A stretch of 50,603 bases of DNA from positions 1 to 50,603 of the forward strand of contig JAHJUV010000115.1 in NCBI GenBank assembly GCA_018828825.1, in the 5' to 3' direction. Under the pieces are notes generated by a model, which made no database searches, was not told where the DNA came from, and was given only the letters and a program-made list of their open reading frames with translations. The number at the start of each line of letters is the position of its first letter. The stretch's first letter is position 1. Of the stretch, positions 17,305-25,329 are shown one piece after another. The stretch comes from Planctomycetota bacterium. GTDB lineage: Bacteria > Planctomycetota > Phycisphaerae > Sedimentisphaerales > UBA12454. The position numbers and the translations under genes are program-made.

Positions 17305-18456
17305 TTATCTTAAACAAGAATTATATATGTCAATTACATTGGAAACATGTCTATTCCAGTCAAATTTCGATTCAGCAAGCCGTCTGGACTCAAGCCCCAT
17401 TTTTTTGAGTTCCTCAGCATCTTTCAGCATTTGTCCCATGACGGCTCCAGCCTCATCAGGAGGGCTGACCGGCACAATGTGCCCATTGATTCCTTCATTT
17501 ACAGTATCAGATGCCATACGCTGCTCAAGCTGATCCTTTGCATAACAGACTAATGGTTTATACTGAGCCATTGCCTGTAATGCAGAAAGACCGAGATTTG
17601 GTCCATCCGTGGCAACAATATAAATATCGAATATATTTATAAATCTATTTGTATCTGTTCTCCAGCCGGTAAATACTACATTATTTTGCACATTCAACTC
17701 ACGGGCCTGTCTCTCCAGATTCTCCCTTTCGGGGCCATCACCAACCAGTACTAATTTTGTGTTTGGATATATCTGCAACAAAGACGGCATTGATGCAATT
17801 ACCTTGTGGCAACCTTTTACGTGGTACAACCTACCGATCGTTCCAATCACCGACTCGTCTGAAAGATTAAATTCCTCTATAAGCTGTTTATCCGGTTCAG
17901 TTGGCTTGAATTTTTCTATGTCTACGCCAAGACAGGAAGTATAAATGTTATCTACCGAGATATTGCCGAGATTAGACAGTTCCCAAGCCAAATAGTCCGA
18001 TACAGCAATGAATTTGGCTTTAAGGGCTTTGATTATGTTTGCACCAACGGCAGTGCCTATAAGCCATTTCTCCTGTCTGCTGTAATTGCAGAAAGCATGC
18101 ATTGGAGTGTGAAAGACTGGAATATTCGACATTCTGCCGCTAAACCACGCCCAAATTCCCGTATCAAGCATGACAGTATTGATTATATCAACCTTGTTCT
18201 CACGAAGATATCTGCCAAAACGCACACCAATCGGCCAATCAAATAAAAGCCTGAAAGGTCCAAGTTTCCCGAATTTCGTGAATCGATTAACTTCGAGATG
18301 TTTTACCTGCTCGACCGGACCCGGTTTATGCATCACCGACCCGCCAAAAGCCATTGTAACCTCAATGCCTCTGCTAACAAGACTATTAGCCAAGTCTATA
18401 AGATATCTTTCGGCTCCACCAAGTGTCATCAAATTACAGACAAGCAAAACATGCAT
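17305..18456 (-). CDS. GT4 family glycosyltransferase
   Basis: A 383-residue GT-B enzyme. The start MHVLLVCNLMTLGGAERYL contains the GGAE acceptor-side motif of GT4. FHTPMHAFCNY and FIAVSDYLAWEL follow; the donor domain has IGTIGRLYHVKGCHKVIASM, LVLVGDGPERENLERQA, VVFTGWRTD and a modified EX7E region, IVATDGPNLGLSALQAMAQYKPLV. In that region the first conserved glutamate appears replaced (DGPNLGLSALQAM), which is unusual and may affect donor handling. The gene lies 10 bases before the polymerase start. Confidence 0.9.
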   Translation of the reverse strand: MHVLLVCNLMTLGGAERYLIDLANSLVSRGIEVTMAFGGSVMHKPGPVEQVKHLEVNRFTKFGKLGPFRLLFDWPIGVRFGRYLRENKVDIINTVMLDTGIWAWFSGRMSNIPVFHTPMHAFCNYSRQEKWLIGTAVGANIIKALKAKFIAVSDYLAWELSNLGNISVDNIYTSCLGVDIEKFKPTEPDKQLIEEFNLSDESVIGTIGRLYHVKGCHKVIASMPSLLQIYPNTKLVLVGDGPERENLERQARELNVQNNVVFTGWRTDTNRFINIFDIYIVATDGPNLGLSALQAMAQYKPLVCYAKDQLEQRMASDTVNEGINGHIVPVSPPDEAGAVMGQMLKDAEELKKMGLESRRLAESKFDWNRHVSNVIDIYNSCLR

Positions 18457-18521
18457 TTAAACAACTCCCACAAACCAGTTTTGGCTAAATTATTCAGACT
18501 TGACTTTCTGGACATTCGGAA

Positions 18522-19076
18522 TCATCTATCCCCAGACCTCATACGTAGTGTTTTGGCGGGTACGCCAGCAACAACCGCATATGGCTCAATATCCTTGGTT
18601 ACTACTGCGCCAGCACCTATCTGTGATCCACGCCCTATGGTCGTTCCAGGAAGAATAATCGCCCCGACTCCTATGTCACAATTATCGTCAATATGCACAG
18701 GAGCAAATTCGATGCTGCTGTGCAGAATAGGCTTTTCAATTCCCTCTTCACTATGAAAAGAAGTGATAATTTTTACGCCAGGCCCTATCCCTACATTCCT
18801 GCCTATAATGAGGTCGCCAGCACTGTGAAAAAAGCATTGTTGGCCGATCCAAGTGCCCTCGCCGATAATCATTTTGCCTTTATGATAGCCCTTTAGTATT
18901 GTATTATGCCCAATATATACGCCGCTGCCTATTTCAATATTTTCGGGGTGAAAAACCAGTACTCCTGGTTCTACAACCACTCCAGAACCTACTTTCCTAA
19001 ATTCAGACAAATCGAAAATGCCCGTACCGTGTGATTTTCTCTTTTGGGGCAAATTACCGGAGTTAGAATTTTGCAT
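18522..19076 (-). CDS. Left-handed beta-helix N/O-acyltransferase
   Basis: A 184-residue hexapeptide-repeat protein. Repeats run from VEPGVLVFHPENIEIGSGVYIGHNTIL to IDDNCDIGVGAIILPGTTIGRGSQIGAGAVV, with the cap AVVAGVPAKTLRMR. The catalytic-type histidine could be in SFHSEEG. It follows an SDR enzyme (20235) and a DegT aminotransferase (19107) on the same strand, so I infer that it N-acetylates the amino sugar made by those two. A 65-base gap separates it from the next GT gene. Confidence 0.85.
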   Translation of the reverse strand: MQNSNSGNLPQKRKSHGTGIFDLSEFRKVGSGVVVEPGVLVFHPENIEIGSGVYIGHNTILKGYHKGKMIIGEGTWIGQQCFFHSAGDLIIGRNVGIGPGVKIITSFHSEEGIEKPILHSSIEFAPVHIDDNCDIGVGAIILPGTTIGRGSQIGAGAVVTKDIEPYAVVAGVPAKTLRMRSGDR

Positions 19077-19106
19077 ACAAGACCTGATAAAGTTATTCGA
19101 ATGTGT

Positions 19107-20234
19107 TTAAAGTTGCTCTATAAGCTTTTTTACAACACACTTCTGTTCCGAAACCTTCAGTTTGTCGTGCAACGGCAAGGTAATAGCACGAGAAAAAACC
19201 GCATCTGTTACAGGAAAGCTATCCCTTTTGTAACCATATTTATTTTTGTAATATGTGGTTACAGGAATATACCAAGTGCCAATAGTGGTCTCTATATTGT
19301 TTCTTCTCATCTCAGCAATTATTTTAGAACATTTAGGAGCAGATTTTTCTGGGATAAGAATGACATAGGATTGATAAACATGCTCAGCACCATCTATGGT
19401 CTGTGGAAATTGAATAGACGTGCCGCTTAGAAGCTTATCATAATATGCAGCTCGCTTACGGCGAACAGCTATAATCTTTCTTATCTTATTCATCTGACTT
19501 ATTCCAAAAGCCGCCTGAAATTCAGTCATCCTGTAGTTAAAACCGGGCATTATAAAGTCAGGAGATGAACTGTTAGGATCAAGACCATGATTTCTAAGCG
19601 CTCGAAGTTTATCGGCCAATCCTTTACTATTGGTTACAATAATTCCTCCTTCACCTGTAGTAATTGCTTTTCTTGGATGAAAACTAAAACAGCCTAATGT
19701 CCCAAAAGTGCCGGCATGTTTGCCATTCAACGTAGCTCCAAGCGCACAAGCCGCATCTTCCAGAACCGGTATGTAATATTTTTTAGCAATTTTGATTATC
19801 GTTTTCATATCGGCTGTCTGGCCAAATGCGTGCACAGGAATTATTGCCTTAACCCTGTTGAAATTGTTTCCAGCCTTATGCAACCTCTCGATTTTGTCGG
19901 CAAGGTCAACTGGAGACATATTGAATGTGTCGCGGTCTATATCAACAAAAATGGGCACAGCTCCGCAAAGTTCAATCACATTGGCTGTAGCAGGCCAAGA
20001 ATAAGAGGTGACAAAAACCAAATCTCCGGGCTTTACATCAAGCACAAGTAAAGACAAATGTAAGGCTGCTGTACAATTACTGACTGCTACTGCATACTTT
20101 GCCTCGGTATAATCTGTAATACTTTTTTCAAACAATCTTACCTTCTCAGCCTGAACGAGAAAGCCCGATTTAAGTACCATTTCAACAGATTGTATATCTT
20201 CTCTACTGATATTTGGTATGGTCAGACGTATCAT
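19107..20234 (-). CDS. DegT/DnrJ/EryC1/StrS sugar aminotransferase
   Basis: A 375-residue PLP-dependent nucleotide-sugar aminotransferase. Features are SNCTAALHLSL (about 52-62), VTSYSWPATAN, IIPVHAFGQTADM, the PLP-binding aspartate in VLEDAACALGA (D160) and the Schiff-base lysine K189 in FSFHPRKAITTGEGG. The C-terminal part holds RNHGLDPNSSS and MTEFQAAFGISQM, as usual for the family. It converts a keto-sugar nucleotide to an amino sugar with glutamate as donor. The SDR gene ends with TAA immediately before its ATG (no spacer), implying coupled synthesis of the two. Confidence 0.92.
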   Translation of the reverse strand: MIRLTIPNISREDIQSVEMVLKSGFLVQAEKVRLFEKSITDYTEAKYAVAVSNCTAALHLSLLVLDVKPGDLVFVTSYSWPATANVIELCGAVPIFVDIDRDTFNMSPVDLADKIERLHKAGNNFNRVKAIIPVHAFGQTADMKTIIKIAKKYYIPVLEDAACALGATLNGKHAGTFGTLGCFSFHPRKAITTGEGGIIVTNSKGLADKLRALRNHGLDPNSSSPDFIMPGFNYRMTEFQAAFGISQMNKIRKIIAVRRKRAAYYDKLLSGTSIQFPQTIDGAEHVYQSYVILIPEKSAPKCSKIIAEMRRNNIETTIGTWYIPVTTYYKNKYGYKRDSFPVTDAVFSRAITLPLHDKLKVSEQKCVVKKLIEQL

Positions 20235-21191
20235 TTAAATGGTGCCTTTGTAAAATTCAGCAGTTTTAAGAATCCCTTCCTCCATGTCAATTTTGGCTTC
20301 AAAGCCTATTAGCTTTTTTGCTTTTGCAACACTAGGCACTCGCAATTCAACATCTGCATAATTTTTATTTACAAAAACAATTTTAGATTTCGAATTAAGC
20401 ACCCTGACAACTGTTTGAGCCAATCCGAAAATTGTAACAACGGCTCTGGCGTTGCCGATATTAAAGGATTCCCCAACAGCCTTGGGGTGGGTAATAGCAA
20501 GGATAAGACCATCAATAAAATCGTCAATATAACACCACGCTCGAATCTGATTTCCATCGCCGTGAATCTGTATCTGTTCATTTTTGATAGCGAGCTGAAT
20601 GAACGCTCTAAGGGCACCCTCTCCCACCTGACCGGGCCCATATACATTAAACGGGCGAACGCTTACAACAGGCATTTGAAATTCATGATAATAAGCAGCT
20701 GCCAAATGTTCGCCTGCCAGTTTGCTTACAGCGTAAGTCCATCTGGCTTCGCCAACAGCCCCTATATGAGTCGTCTGCATCTCCTCTGCGCGAAAAGCAG
20801 ACTGCCCAAATACTTCGCTGGTAGAAAAATCCACCAGTCGGTCAAGTCGTGATAATTCTTGTGCCGCCTCAAGAACATTTGCTGTACCAATCATATTTAC
20901 CCGCATTGTTTCTGTCGGTTTTTTTATCACCGTATCAATGCCAGCTATCGCGGCACAATGAACTACAATATCAGCACCCGTCATAGCTTCTTTCAGAGAA
21001 GAATAATCTAAAACATCTCCGTTGATAATTTTCAGATTGGGATGGTTTTTATAAGACTTGCCCGCAAGCGAATCACGACGAAAATTATCGTAAACAACTA
21101 TATTATTATCCTTAATAAGCCGTTCAATCAATGTAGAACCGATAAATCCCGCACCACCTGTAATGAAAATTTTACGATTTTTGATAATCAT
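20235..21191 (-). CDS. Extended SDR nucleotide-sugar dehydratase/epimerase
   Basis: A 318-residue extended short-chain dehydrogenase. The NAD-binding motif is IFITGGAGFIGSTL (about 8-21) and INGDVLD follows. VHCAAIAG, the TSEVFG serine/threonine segment and YAVSK (catalytic Tyr and Lys) are all present, then VRPFNVYGPGQ. The pattern fits dehydratases and epimerases acting on UDP- or GDP-sugars. Its place directly before an aminotransferase and an acyltransferase suggests it supplies a keto-sugar, but the class cannot be fixed by eye. Its start overlaps the flippase gene by 20 bases. Confidence 0.88.
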   Translation of the reverse strand: MIIKNRKIFITGGAGFIGSTLIERLIKDNNIVVYDNFRRDSLAGKSYKNHPNLKIINGDVLDYSSLKEAMTGADIVVHCAAIAGIDTVIKKPTETMRVNMIGTANVLEAAQELSRLDRLVDFSTSEVFGQSAFRAEEMQTTHIGAVGEARWTYAVSKLAGEHLAAAYYHEFQMPVVSVRPFNVYGPGQVGEGALRAFIQLAIKNEQIQIHGDGNQIRAWCYIDDFIDGLILAITHPKAVGESFNIGNARAVVTIFGLAQTVVRVLNSKSKIVFVNKNYADVELRVPSVAKAKKLIGFEAKIDMEEGILKTAEFYKGTI

Positions 21192-22557
21192 TGGAATAAC
21201 CCTTCAATACCGTAACTTTGTTTAATACAGCAGACTTTCTGACAATATACCATGTTACAACTGCTGTCATCAAGACAAATCCAACTATATTAGAGATAGC
21301 ATTTGTCCACACAGCTCCAACAAGACTATATTTTGGAACAAGAATCAATCCCCCAATTAGCGTTACCACGAGCACCACCGCTCCTACGATAGCCGAAGCC
21401 GTAAAAGCCCGGCACGCAGTGCCGACAAATCCCATCAGGGAAGACAATCCGACAAAAACACTTGCCCCTGCAAATATCCACAAAACTTCAACAAATTGAG
21501 CATGTTGTGGGCTGAATAATAACTGTAAAATCATTTTGCCATATAATAGACATACAAAAAAAGCGGGGATACAAATAACCACAACAACCAGTGCTGCTTT
21601 TACTACAAGAGGCCATATTGCTGATGGTGTATTATCAAAATAATCGGTCATTCTGGGCAGCAATGCGTTGCCAATGGCCACGAAAATCATCGCCATGGCC
21701 ACACTTACATAACTCATCGAACCAAAATATCCTACGTAATCTTCACCATAATAGGCTGCGATTATGTATCTTGGCAAATTAACATTGAGCGTTATAAACA
21801 CTGTGGAAATAACCAGTGGCACTGACTGCTTTGCAAGTGCCGCGATATTTTTAAAGTTCAGATGTCCATATAATGGATAATATTTTTTTGTTTTGGGTAA
21901 ATCATACAATAATGTCATGCTACCATACAATACTAACCAGCCGAACATTGTTATGGTCAGACTGTGAGTAAACCATAGCAAAATAACTGTCACAATCAAT
22001 GCTCCTATTGCTTTCACCCCCTTGCTGATTCCAATATATTTCATGTTCTCCTTCTTTTGAAAAGCAGCATAACAAATATCCGAGACAAAATCGAAAGCCT
22101 TAAAACCGGCAATAAAGCCAAATGCATATAAAAATGATTTGTCATATGAAGACTCATATAGCATCAAATAAAAGCCTATCAACAGACAAACAATTACTGA
22201 GACAGCACAGGAAATAATACGAAGATAAAGATAGTTATAAAATTTGTACAGATTAAAACTGTCGGTGATCAAAAGCGCTCTTAGACCCAATGAAGTAAAA
22301 ACTGCAACCGGTGTAACTATTCCCAGACAGAGAAGAAATCTTCCCTGAATTTGTGCTGAGCCGAGTTTTGCCAGCACTATAAGAACGGCAAATAACGATA
22401 GTTCTGTAACAATATTACCTGTCAGTAGCCACGAAAAGTTTTTTCTAATCGAAGACGATGTATAAATATCCAACACTGCATCCATCGCCTCTGTGGCAAT
22501 TTCGACAGTAGCCTCATTTGACAACGGTATAAAGGTTTCAGGATTGTTGTTTTTCAT
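21172..22557 (-). CDS. Wzx-type polysaccharide flippase (MOP superfamily)
   Basis: An integral membrane protein of about 461 residues with 12 or more predicted helices, including FSWLLTGNIVTELSLFAVLIVLA and QSVPLVISTVFITLNVNLPRYIIAAYYG. The latter is the typical middle segment of the polysaccharide-transport family in the MOP superfamily. It should flip undecaprenyl-linked repeat units across the inner membrane. I choose ATG at 22557 (MKNNNPETF), preceded by GGGAAAA; an upstream ATG at 22626 would add 23 residues without support. The gene ends inside the SDR gene start (20-base overlap). Confidence 0.88.
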   Translation of the reverse strand: MKNNNPETFIPLSNEATVEIATEAMDAVLDIYTSSSIRKNFSWLLTGNIVTELSLFAVLIVLAKLGSAQIQGRFLLCLGIVTPVAVFTSLGLRALLITDSFNLYKFYNYLYLRIISCAVSVIVCLLIGFYLMLYESSYDKSFLYAFGFIAGFKAFDFVSDICYAAFQKKENMKYIGISKGVKAIGALIVTVILLWFTHSLTITMFGWLVLYGSMTLLYDLPKTKKYYPLYGHLNFKNIAALAKQSVPLVISTVFITLNVNLPRYIIAAYYGEDYVGYFGSMSYVSVAMAMIFVAIGNALLPRMTDYFDNTPSAIWPLVVKAALVVVVICIPAFFVCLLYGKMILQLLFSPQHAQFVEVLWIFAGASVFVGLSSLMGFVGTACRAFTASAIVGAVVLVVTLIGGLILVPKYSLVGAVWTNAISNIVGFVLMTAVVTWYIVRKSAVLNKVTVLKGYSNDYQKS

Positions 22558-22738
22558 TAAAATTTTCCCAAGGCAGAAAATTATAAAATATAAAAGCAAT
22601 GCTTTTATGCGACAACCGGCTGACATTACAATATCTTGCCGACTACTGAATGTCTGTTTACAATTTATTGTCGTCTTAAATTCAAAAAACGGCTCGCATT
22701 AAAAAACTTTACAGAATTACTGTTTGTTTTTATAAGTC

Positions 22739-22802
22739 ATCCCAAAACCTCAAAAAACGCCATTTATGGCATTGAAACCGCCAATAATGGGGGTTTTGGG
22801 AT
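22739..22802. repeat. 64-base element with 11-base perfect terminal inverted repeats
   Basis: ATCCCAAAACC at 22739-22749 is the exact reverse complement of GGTTTTGGGAT at 22792-22802. Inside is a smaller hairpin, GCCAT-TT-ATGGC, near 22759-22770. The element lies about 10 bases beyond the point where the wbpB-like fragment loses homology, so it probably marks the end of a former insertion or a MITE-like remnant. No parent element with these ends is seen in the window. Confidence 0.5.
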
Positions 22803-22812
22803 AGGTTCTAGT

Positions 22813-23041
22813 AACATAGTCAACCGCCTGTTTTCCATCCGCACGTTTGAGCTTTTCCAGATGCCTGTTGAATCTTTCGAATTCAGTAAAGAAATCCGCA
22901 TCCGGAAAATAGGAATCAAGAATTCCTACAGAATCCGTTTTGTCAAGTGCGGCAACAAGAACATTTCCAGTATCTTTTATCGCCTTCAAATGACACGGTG
23001 CAATATATCCTCCGACTCCAACTATTGCAAAATTTCTTCAT
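22813..23041 (-). pseudogene. Frameshifted, truncated Gfo/Idh/MocA oxidoreductase (wbpB-like)
   Basis: This fragment matches the N-terminal third of the intact oxidoreductase at 30334-31287: 52 of 59 residues are identical from KAIKDTGNV to QAVDYV. The ATG at 23041 is followed by AAG AAA TTTT; one extra T compared with TTT in the intact copy throws the reading frame out at codon 4, and the homologous frame resumes at once. Homology stops at 22813, next to the palindromic element. The gene therefore lacks its start frame and two thirds of its length and cannot be functional as a dehydrogenase. Confidence 0.85.
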
Positions 23042-23066
23042 AATTAAATTTAGCTCATTGACAAGT

Positions 23067-24212
23067 AAATTACGGTTTTTCATATCTTCTGCAAAGGATT
23101 CCAAATGATGCACTCCGGACTTTTCGACTGGCAAACCCGTTTCCAGCAACTCGACAACGGCGGCGACCCACTGGTAAAACTCAACCAAATAGTCAATTGG
23201 GAACTGTTCCGCTCGCCTCTTGAAACCATTCGGGATATCGAACGAAAATCCAATGCGGGTAGAAAGCCTTTCGATGTTATCGTTATGTTCAAGATAATGA
23301 TATTGCAGTCGCTGTACAACCTCTCTGATGATCGGATTGAATTTCAAGTGCGAGACAGGCTTTCCTTTATGAGATTTTTGGGGCTGTCTTTGAGCGATAT
23401 AGTTCCAGATGCAAAAACCATTTGGCTGTTCAGAAAACAATTGACCGAAGCAAAACTTATCAAAAAGCTGTTTAACCAGTTCGATGATTTTCTTCGTGAA
23501 AACGGCTTCTCTGCTAAAAAAGGCCAAATAGTTGATGCGAGTATTATAGCCGCTCCAAAGCAGCGAAACAGCAGGGAAGAAAACAAGGATATAAAGGATG
23601 GCAATACCCCGCAGGATTGGTCTGTGAGCAAGAAACGCCAGAAGGACACAGATGCTCGCTGGACAAGAAAAGGTGGACAGAATCATTACGGCTACAAGAA
23701 TCATATTGATATAGATGTTGAGCATAAACTGATTCGTGATTATGAAGTAACACCAGCTTCGATGCATGACAGTAATGTTTTTGAAGAACTTCTCGATGGA
23801 AACAACAGCAGCAGCGATGTATATGCGGATTCCGCTTACGGCTCTAATGACAAACTCGATGCTTTGAATAAACGCGGTTTTCGCGGCCATATTCAGCGAA
23901 AGGGTTATCGTTATAAGAAACTTAATGAACGCCAGATAAAAAGCAATTATCGCCGGGCAAAAATTCGCAGCCGAGTGGAACATATTTTTGGAGTCCAGGC
24001 AATGCGAGCCGGCAATTTGCTCATAAGAACGATAGGCATAATCAGGGCGAAGGCCAGGATAGGTTTGCGAAATCTTGCGTATAATATAGACAGATACTGT
24101 CTGCTGGCACAGACTTAGCGGCAGGTAGAATGGTGGTTTGGCCCAAAGGCCGCCTATTACCGACTGATAAAGCTGAAAACAGCCAGCTGTACAGTGTGAA
24201 TAACCGTAATTT
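23067..24212 (+). mobile_element. IS5-family insertion sequence
   Basis: About 1.15 kb bounded by AAATTACGGTT at 23067-23077 and its exact reverse complement at 24202-24212. With mismatches the inverted repeat extends inward for about five more bases (TTCA-type). It encloses one transposase gene. The size fits the IS5 family. I could not identify a convincing target duplication, so the outer ends may be a few bases further out. It lies between the wbpB-like fragment and the FN3-protein gene. Confidence 0.75.
23105..24118 (+). CDS. IS5-family DDE transposase
   Basis: A 337-residue transposase. The N-terminal domain has LVKLNQIVNWELFRSPLE and GRKPFDVIVMFKIMILQSLYNLSDD, the usual IS5 DUF772-type region. 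The catalytic core has KGQIVDASIIAAPKQRNSREEN (first Asp), VYADSAYGS (second Asp) and RIRSRVEHIFG-like RSRVEHIFGVQ (Glu of the YREK-like signature). The length is complete and no frameshift is visible, so it may be active. The start is the first of two ATG codons, with AAAGGA upstream. It is the only plus-strand gene between 6.9 and 38.4 kb. Confidence 0.93.
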   Translation: MMHSGLFDWQTRFQQLDNGGDPLVKLNQIVNWELFRSPLETIRDIERKSNAGRKPFDVIVMFKIMILQSLYNLSDDRIEFQVRDRLSFMRFLGLSLSDIVPDAKTIWLFRKQLTEAKLIKKLFNQFDDFLRENGFSAKKGQIVDASIIAAPKQRNSREENKDIKDGNTPQDWSVSKKRQKDTDARWTRKGGQNHYGYKNHIDIDVEHKLIRDYEVTPASMHDSNVFEELLDGNNSSSDVYADSAYGSNDKLDALNKRGFRGHIQRKGYRYKKLNERQIKSNYRRAKIRSRVEHIFGVQAMRAGNLLIRTIGIIRAKARIGLRNLAYNIDRYCLLAQT

Positions 24213-24264
24213 TGTGATAATATGTTCAAAATTTTACTCAAAAGATATTAGCTGAAAATTTGAG

Positions 24265-24288
24265 CCTCTAAAATACGATTTTTAGAGG
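24265..24288 (-). terminator. Strong hairpin after the FN3-protein gene
   Basis: CCTCTAAAA at 24265-24273 pairs with TTTTAGAGG at 24280-24288 across a 6-base loop, a perfect 9-base stem. On the minus strand it starts 13 bases after the FN3-protein stop, as a terminator would, but no U-run follows. It could also be an extragenic palindrome or an old insertion end. Confidence 0.4.
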
Positions 24289-24300
24289 TGGCCTTCATAC

Positions 24301-24906
24301 TTACAGCACTACCATAACAGTATTCGACGGTTCGCCATCGCCGGATTTGTTGACTGCTACAATTCTATACTCAAGTTCCTTGCTTCGCGGCTGCTCAACC
24401 AATGTTGCTTCGCTGATTACAGCTGTTGCAACTTCTTCCCAGGCTCCGGCAGGCCTTTCACGCCTCATTACCTTATAAGCTGCAGGAACACCGCCATCGG
24501 CAGGGGCTTTCCAGTCGAGAAATACCCAGCCTTCACTCTGATTAGGCGCCTCCAAAAGTCGATGGCCGGGAGGAGTTAAAGCAGTGGCGGTCTTGCGGCC
24601 TGCCCAGCCGATAAGTTTAAGTTTATTATCATCGTAGTTGACTGTATTTTCTGCATATCGAATATTCGATTTTAAAGCTTCAATCAAATCTTCCAATGCT
24701 TCATCTTTTGCAGTTGTTGCCGCTTCTGCACAAGCTTTTTTCGCCAGCGAAGTTTCAAGCTTGTTTTTATACGCTAACGACTTTATCCTCAGGGCCATCA
24801 GATTAACCGGCGGATTGGGATAAATAACGCTATTCAACTGCAAACCACGCCATAACGGCTCTGCTAACGCGGCAACTTCTGCTTCTTTTATAGGAAATCT
24901 TGGCAT
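24301..24906 (-). CDS. Fibronectin type III domain protein of unknown role
   Basis: A protein of about 201 residues with no signal peptide. The N-terminal part (residues 1-75) is a helical region containing IYPNPPVNLMALRIKSLAY; the middle has IRYAENTVNYDDNKLKLIGWAGRK; the C-terminal 95 residues form one FN3 domain (GWVFLDWKAPADGGVPAAYKVMRRE to YRIVAVNKSGDGEPSNTV). I recall similar single-FN3 proteins scattered among environmental bacteria, function unknown. I chose ATG at 24906 because a second, truncated copy at 28207-28419 starts at the same residue. A nearby longer frame adds 19 unsupported residues. Confidence 0.75.
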   Translation of the reverse strand: MPRFPIKEAEVAALAEPLWRGLQLNSVIYPNPPVNLMALRIKSLAYKNKLETSLAKKACAEAATTAKDEALEDLIEALKSNIRYAENTVNYDDNKLKLIGWAGRKTATALTPPGHRLLEAPNQSEGWVFLDWKAPADGGVPAAYKVMRRERPAGAWEEVATAVISEATLVEQPRSKELEYRIVAVNKSGDGEPSNTVMVVL

Positions 24907-24993
24907 ATTATTCTGGATGTGAATTGCGATGATTAATACAGACAATTTAGCTTTCAGATTCAAGCTTTCAATCTCATAAACGCCTTATGGGAC

Positions 24994-25317
24994 TCATAAT
25001 ATCTGTCCCTGTTTTCTGACATTTAACACCAGAGGCGATTCACTCATAGGGCTATTCCGGACATCATCGAAGCTATAGCAAATGGCAGAAAAAACCCTGC
25101 CGCATTTTAATTCTGCGTCAAAACACAGCTTTATAATCTCCTTTTCGATTTGCCAGTCAACCTTCGGCAGCACTACAAATATATCAATATCAGAGGCTTC
25201 ATCCATTTCTCCGCGCGCTGCCGAGCCATACAAAAGCACTTCTTCTGCCCCAAATTGTTCCCGAAACGCTTTGGCCAATTCCGCCAAACTTTGATTTTCT
25301 AATTCAGACAGTTTCAT
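24994..25317 (-). CDS. MNT-type minimal nucleotidyltransferase
   Basis: A 107-residue nucleotidyltransferase of the pol-beta/MNT superfamily. The motif GSAARGEMDEASDIDIFVVL (residues 31-50) holds the glycine-serine and the two metal-binding aspartates D43 and D45. Such proteins are usually the antitoxin half of HEPN/MNT modules, where they AMPylate the HEPN toxin. No HEPN gene is next to it here: an FN3-protein gene follows and the epimerase precedes it by 12 bases. It may be an orphan. A fragment of another nucleotidyltransferase lies at 28024-28246. Confidence 0.82.
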   Translation of the reverse strand: MKLSELENQSLAELAKAFREQFGAEEVLLYGSAARGEMDEASDIDIFVVLPKVDWQIEKEIIKLCFDAELKCGRVFSAICYSFDDVRNSPMSESPLVLNVRKQGQIL

Positions 25318-25329
25318 TTATATCGTCAA

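Noticed and set aside
22558..22626. Longer N-terminus of the flippase
   Set aside because: The extra 23 residues add a cysteine-containing hydrophobic stretch outside the family, while the ATG at 22557 has a better ribosome site.
22943..24241. A 432-codon open frame on the minus strand opposite the transposase gene
   Set aside because: It lies wholly antisense to a well-conserved IS5 transposase and overlaps its ends; the translation resembles no family and is explained by the transposase codon pattern.
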